Below are positions 61,817 to 64,000 of a DNA stretch of 64,000 bases, in pieces. This stretch comes from Caballeronia sp. SL2Y3 (GTDB lineage: Bacteria > Pseudomonadota > Gammaproteobacteria > Burkholderiales > Burkholderiaceae): the NCBI RefSeq assembly GCF_022879575.1, contig NZ_CP084260.1, forward strand, positions 2,356,001 through 2,420,000, written 5' to 3'. The translations under genes and the position numbers were made by a program. Each line of letters starts with the position of its first letter. The first letter of the stretch is position 1. The notes beneath the pieces are model-generated. The model had not been told where the DNA came from. It did no database searches and saw only the letters and a program-made list of their open reading frames with translations.

Positions 61817-62093
61817 GATCTTCTCCAATGTCTCGCGTCGCACGCGAGTCGAACACGGCTAAGCGGCCGCATTCGCCGGGGTGCCGGTATGAGTGCCGGC
61901 GACACGGCGACGCTGGTGCAACCCCTCTTGACGAGGCGCGTAGTTTAACGGTTGCACCTTTCGATTGCAGCCGGGTGGCTCAGAATTCAGCATTTCTGGG
62001 CGGTGTGACGGGCTGCTGGCAGTGAAGAAACGGGTCGTGCGAAAGCGATCGGATCGTGTCTCAAAAAATCCCTTCAGACTGGTCGGATATTAT
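61817..62093. other. Non-coding stretch between permease and cold-shock promoter
   Basis: Together with the cold-shock leader it makes a gene-free stretch from 61817 to 62268. This part should hold the permease promoter on the minus strand, but I could not pick a convincing pair. Base composition drops in GC toward 62093. No ORF with coding character. Confidence 0.4.
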
Positions 62094-62122
62094 TTGACCG
62101 CGAAATGGTTTCGCCGTATAAA
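62094..62122 (+). promoter_or_regulatory. Cold-shock gene sigma-70 promoter
   Basis: TTGACC (62094-62099), 17-bp spacer, TATAAA (62117-62122). The spacer contains the inverted repeat GCGAAA-TGG-TTTCGC. The predicted start near 62129 gives a leader of about 140 nt before the ATG, a hallmark of cspA-type mRNAs whose structure senses temperature. Confidence 0.8.
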
Positions 62123-62268
62123 CCTTCTTGCAGGATTTCAAGTGGCGAGTGAAGTGGTTCTTTCGTAGTTCGCCATCACGGTACTCCGGTTGGTCCCATT
62201 GCCCCTTCCTTGATTTTCATGCACCCCTGGCTTCGGCCTTAATCATCAAATTTTTTGGAATAAGTAAT

Positions 62269-62472
62269 ATGGAAACCGGTACCGTCAAGTGGTTCAATGA
62301 CGCAAAGGGCTTTGGCTTCATCACCCCGGATGGCGGCGGCGAAGATCTGTTCGCGCACTTCTCGGAAATCCGCATCGAAGGCTTCAAGACGCTTCAGGAA
62401 AACCAGAAGGTCAGCTACGAAGTCAAGACCGGCCCGAAGGGCAAGCAAGCTGCAAACATCAAGCCGGTCTAA
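62269..62472 (+). CDS. cspA: Cold-shock domain protein (CspA family)
   Basis: 67-aa OB-fold RNA/ssDNA chaperone. [20 protein letters not shown] contains RNP1 (KGFGFI), and RNP2 reads LFAHF where many homologues have VFVHF. The start is the ATG after GGAATAAGTAAT; the open frame upstream is leader sequence. Symbol used generically; burkholderial genomes have several paralogues. Confidence 0.95.
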   Translation: METGTVKWFNDAKGFGFITPDGGGEDLFAHFSEIRIEGFKTLQENQKVSYEVKTGPKGKQAANIKPV

Positions 62473-62486
62473 GACCCGCTCGATCG

Positions 62487-62515
62487 AAAAAAACCCCGCA
62501 TTCGCGGGGTTTTTG
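62487..62515 (+). terminator. Terminator of the cold-shock gene
   Basis: AAAAACCCCGC / GCGGGGTTTTT around an ATTC loop, 17 bp after the stop. Confidence 0.95.
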
Positions 62516-62560
62516 CTTTGGGCCGTGCAAAAGATCAGGCGAATGTAACGGTTGGGAGCG

Positions 62561-63811
62561 TCAGCCGAACACGCGCTGCGCGTAGATGCCGAGGCCGGTC
62601 GCCACGCTCGCCAGCCGATCGCCGAACACGGGCTGCGCCGCCGGGAACGCCGCCGCGAGAGCCTCCGAAAGAAAGCGCAGGCCGGTCGTGCCGCCGGTGA
62701 AATAGATCGCGCCGACATCCGCCGCGGCGACGCCCGCGCGCTTCACCGTCTCCAGCGCCGCTTCCACGATGCGCCGCGTCTCGTCTTTTCCCGCCTCGAT
62801 CAGCTGCTGCTCGTCGAACGGCACGCGCAGCGCCTCCTCGATCTCCTCCATGTCGATCTCGGTCGCGCCGCCCGCCGAGACGTCGATCTTCGCTTCTTCG
62901 GCGTGTGCGGTGAGCGCGTGCCCCAGCCGGCGGTCGACCACGCGCATCAGCCGGTCGTGATGACGCGGATCGACGTACAGATGACGCATCAACTGCAATT
63001 CGCCCACGCGCTTCGGCGTGTAGACGGTGTTGATGAGATGCCACGTCGCGAGGTCGAAATAGACCCGGTTCGGCACTTCGCGGCCCTGCGGATCGAGCGC
63101 CTGATAGCCGAGCTGCCGGAGAACGGTCGCGAGTTCGACGCGACGGTCGAAATCGGTGCCGGCCACATGGACGCCATGATGCGCGAGCACATCGCTTTTG
63201 CGATCCAGATGGCGCGCCCGCTCCGGCCCCACGCGCACCAACGAAAAGTCCGACGTGCCGCCGCCGATGTCCGCCACGAGCACGAGTCCCTCTTGCGTGA
63301 GACGCGCTTCGTAGTCGAAGGCCGCGGCGATCGGTTCGAACTGGAAGTGAATCTCGCGGAAACCGACCGCGTGCGCGCAGGCTTCGAGTTGCTGCTGCGC
63401 CATGCGGTCGGCGCGCGGGTCGTCGTCGACGAAAAACACCGGCCGGCCCAGCACGGCGCGCGTCAGCGGATCGGGCGCCACCGCCTGCGCCTTCTGCTTG
63501 AGGTGCTGGAGGAAGAGCGTGATGACGTCGGTGTATTTGATGGCCGAGCCGTCGCCGAGATCGGTGACGTTGTCCGCGAGCGGCGAGCCGAGAATGCTCT
63601 TCATCGAGCGCATCAGGCGGCCGTCGAAGCCGTCGATGTACGCCTCCAGCGCCGCCCGGCCGTACGACTGCTCGTTCTCGTCGGTGTTGAAGAAGACGGC
63701 GGTCGGCAGCGTGGTCGCGTCGCCTTCGACGGGCGCGAGCCGCATGCGCAGGCCATCGGGCAGGGCGACAGCAGAGTTCGACGTGCCGAAATCGATCGCG
63801 CAATAGGTCAT
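62561..63811 (-). CDS. Hsp70-family chaperone-like ATPase (YegD type)
   Basis: 416-aa actin-fold ATPase lacking the Hsp70 substrate-binding domain. Phosphate loops are YCAIDFGTSNSAVALPD and VLVADIGGGTSDFSLVRV; the adenosine motif is IYFTGGTTGLRFL. Other YegD features are GRPVFFVDDDP and HHGVHVAGTDFDRR. The start MTYCAIDFG is favoured by conservation; a GTG nine codons upstream (63838) is possible. Function in protein quality control is presumed only. Confidence 0.88.
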   Translation of the reverse strand: MTYCAIDFGTSNSAVALPDGLRMRLAPVEGDATTLPTAVFFNTDENEQSYGRAALEAYIDGFDGRLMRSMKSILGSPLADNVTDLGDGSAIKYTDVITLFLQHLKQKAQAVAPDPLTRAVLGRPVFFVDDDPRADRMAQQQLEACAHAVGFREIHFQFEPIAAAFDYEARLTQEGLVLVADIGGGTSDFSLVRVGPERARHLDRKSDVLAHHGVHVAGTDFDRRVELATVLRQLGYQALDPQGREVPNRVYFDLATWHLINTVYTPKRVGELQLMRHLYVDPRHHDRLMRVVDRRLGHALTAHAEEAKIDVSAGGATEIDMEEIEEALRVPFDEQQLIEAGKDETRRIVEAALETVKRAGVAAADVGAIYFTGGTTGLRFLSEALAAAFPAAQPVFGDRLASVATGLGIYAQRVFG

Positions 63812-64000
63812 GGGATTCGCGGCGGCGTTACGAGGCAACGCCGCGTATCAAAAAACGTGGACGGGGTTTGTACCACGGCGACGCGTGGGTCATCAATCTT
63901 TCGCGAGTTAAATATCGCCTGTACGGTTGAGCCGACTAAAGCGGAATGCAGCTTGCTCCGGCCTCTGCGTCGCTCAACCGCCGACAACCGGACGCCATGA
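63812..64000. other. Right-edge non-coding sequence
   Basis: The 189 bp to the window edge are less GC-rich around 63900-63920 and presumably contain the Hsp70-like gene promoter on the minus strand. An ATG at 63997 is immediately followed by the window end and cannot be judged. Confidence 0.3.

Noticed and set aside
60239..61948. 569-aa plus-strand frame opposite the permease
   Set aside because: Highly charged His/Arg/Asp-rich antisense of a membrane protein; no domain.

Overview
The window reads as core chromosome of a Burkholderia sensu lato species (Paraburkholderia/Caballeronia-like, Betaproteobacteria; the genus is inferred). The grounds are high GC with GC-ending codons, a 16S-tRNA-Ile-tRNA-Ala-23S-5S operon of burkholderial type, a trimeric porin ending in Phe, Coq7-type ubiquinone hydroxylation, an aerobic phenylacetate (paa) cluster and an rpe-gph-trpEGDC block. 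No phage, IS element, integrase, CRISPR array or defence island is visible. I found no clearly new multi-gene system; the more interesting signals are regulatory.

Layout. 1-13207 (minus) is the division/cell-wall (dcw) operon mraZ-rsmH-ftsL-ftsI-murE-murF-mraY-murD-ftsW-murG-murC, mostly joined by ATGA stop/start overlaps and driven from a promoter with four 10-bp MraZ-type repeats. 13445-20976 holds coq7, a porin, fadD, an orphan molybdopterin oxidoreductase and an M20 amidohydrolase. 21069-26648 (minus) is a full rRNA operon with promoter and two boxA sites. 26810-32150 is the paa block: paaF divergent from paaN(paaZ)-paaG-paaI-paaK, with an imperfect palindrome in the shared promoter region; the thiolase gene paaJ is not present.

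32163-41327 contains mltA, a 49-aa membrane protein, apaG, rpe-gph and trpE-trpG-trpD-trpC followed by a CYTH phosphatase and ung. Between gph and trpE lies a 24-codon leader ORF with three Trp codons followed by a terminator-like hairpin, a candidate trp attenuator. 41404-54782 is a mixed housekeeping stretch (azoR, M61 peptidase, dsbC, UbiH-type hydroxylase, ychF, DUF3761, ettA, DUF748, HAD, pepP, a small membrane protein and an orphan glycosyltransferase). 54952-59253 is hemA-prfA-prmC-grxD-ubiX (haem, translation termination, Fe-S and ubiquinone functions). The window ends with a DODA-type dioxygenase, an APC permease, a cold-shock protein with a strong promoter and long 5' UTR, and a YegD-like Hsp70.

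Functional themes are envelope growth and division, ubiquinone and redox homeostasis, translation, tryptophan synthesis and aromatic-acid catabolism. Start sites were chosen by Shine-Dalgarno matches, overlap geometry and family lengths; no database search was possible, so family names rest on recognised motifs.
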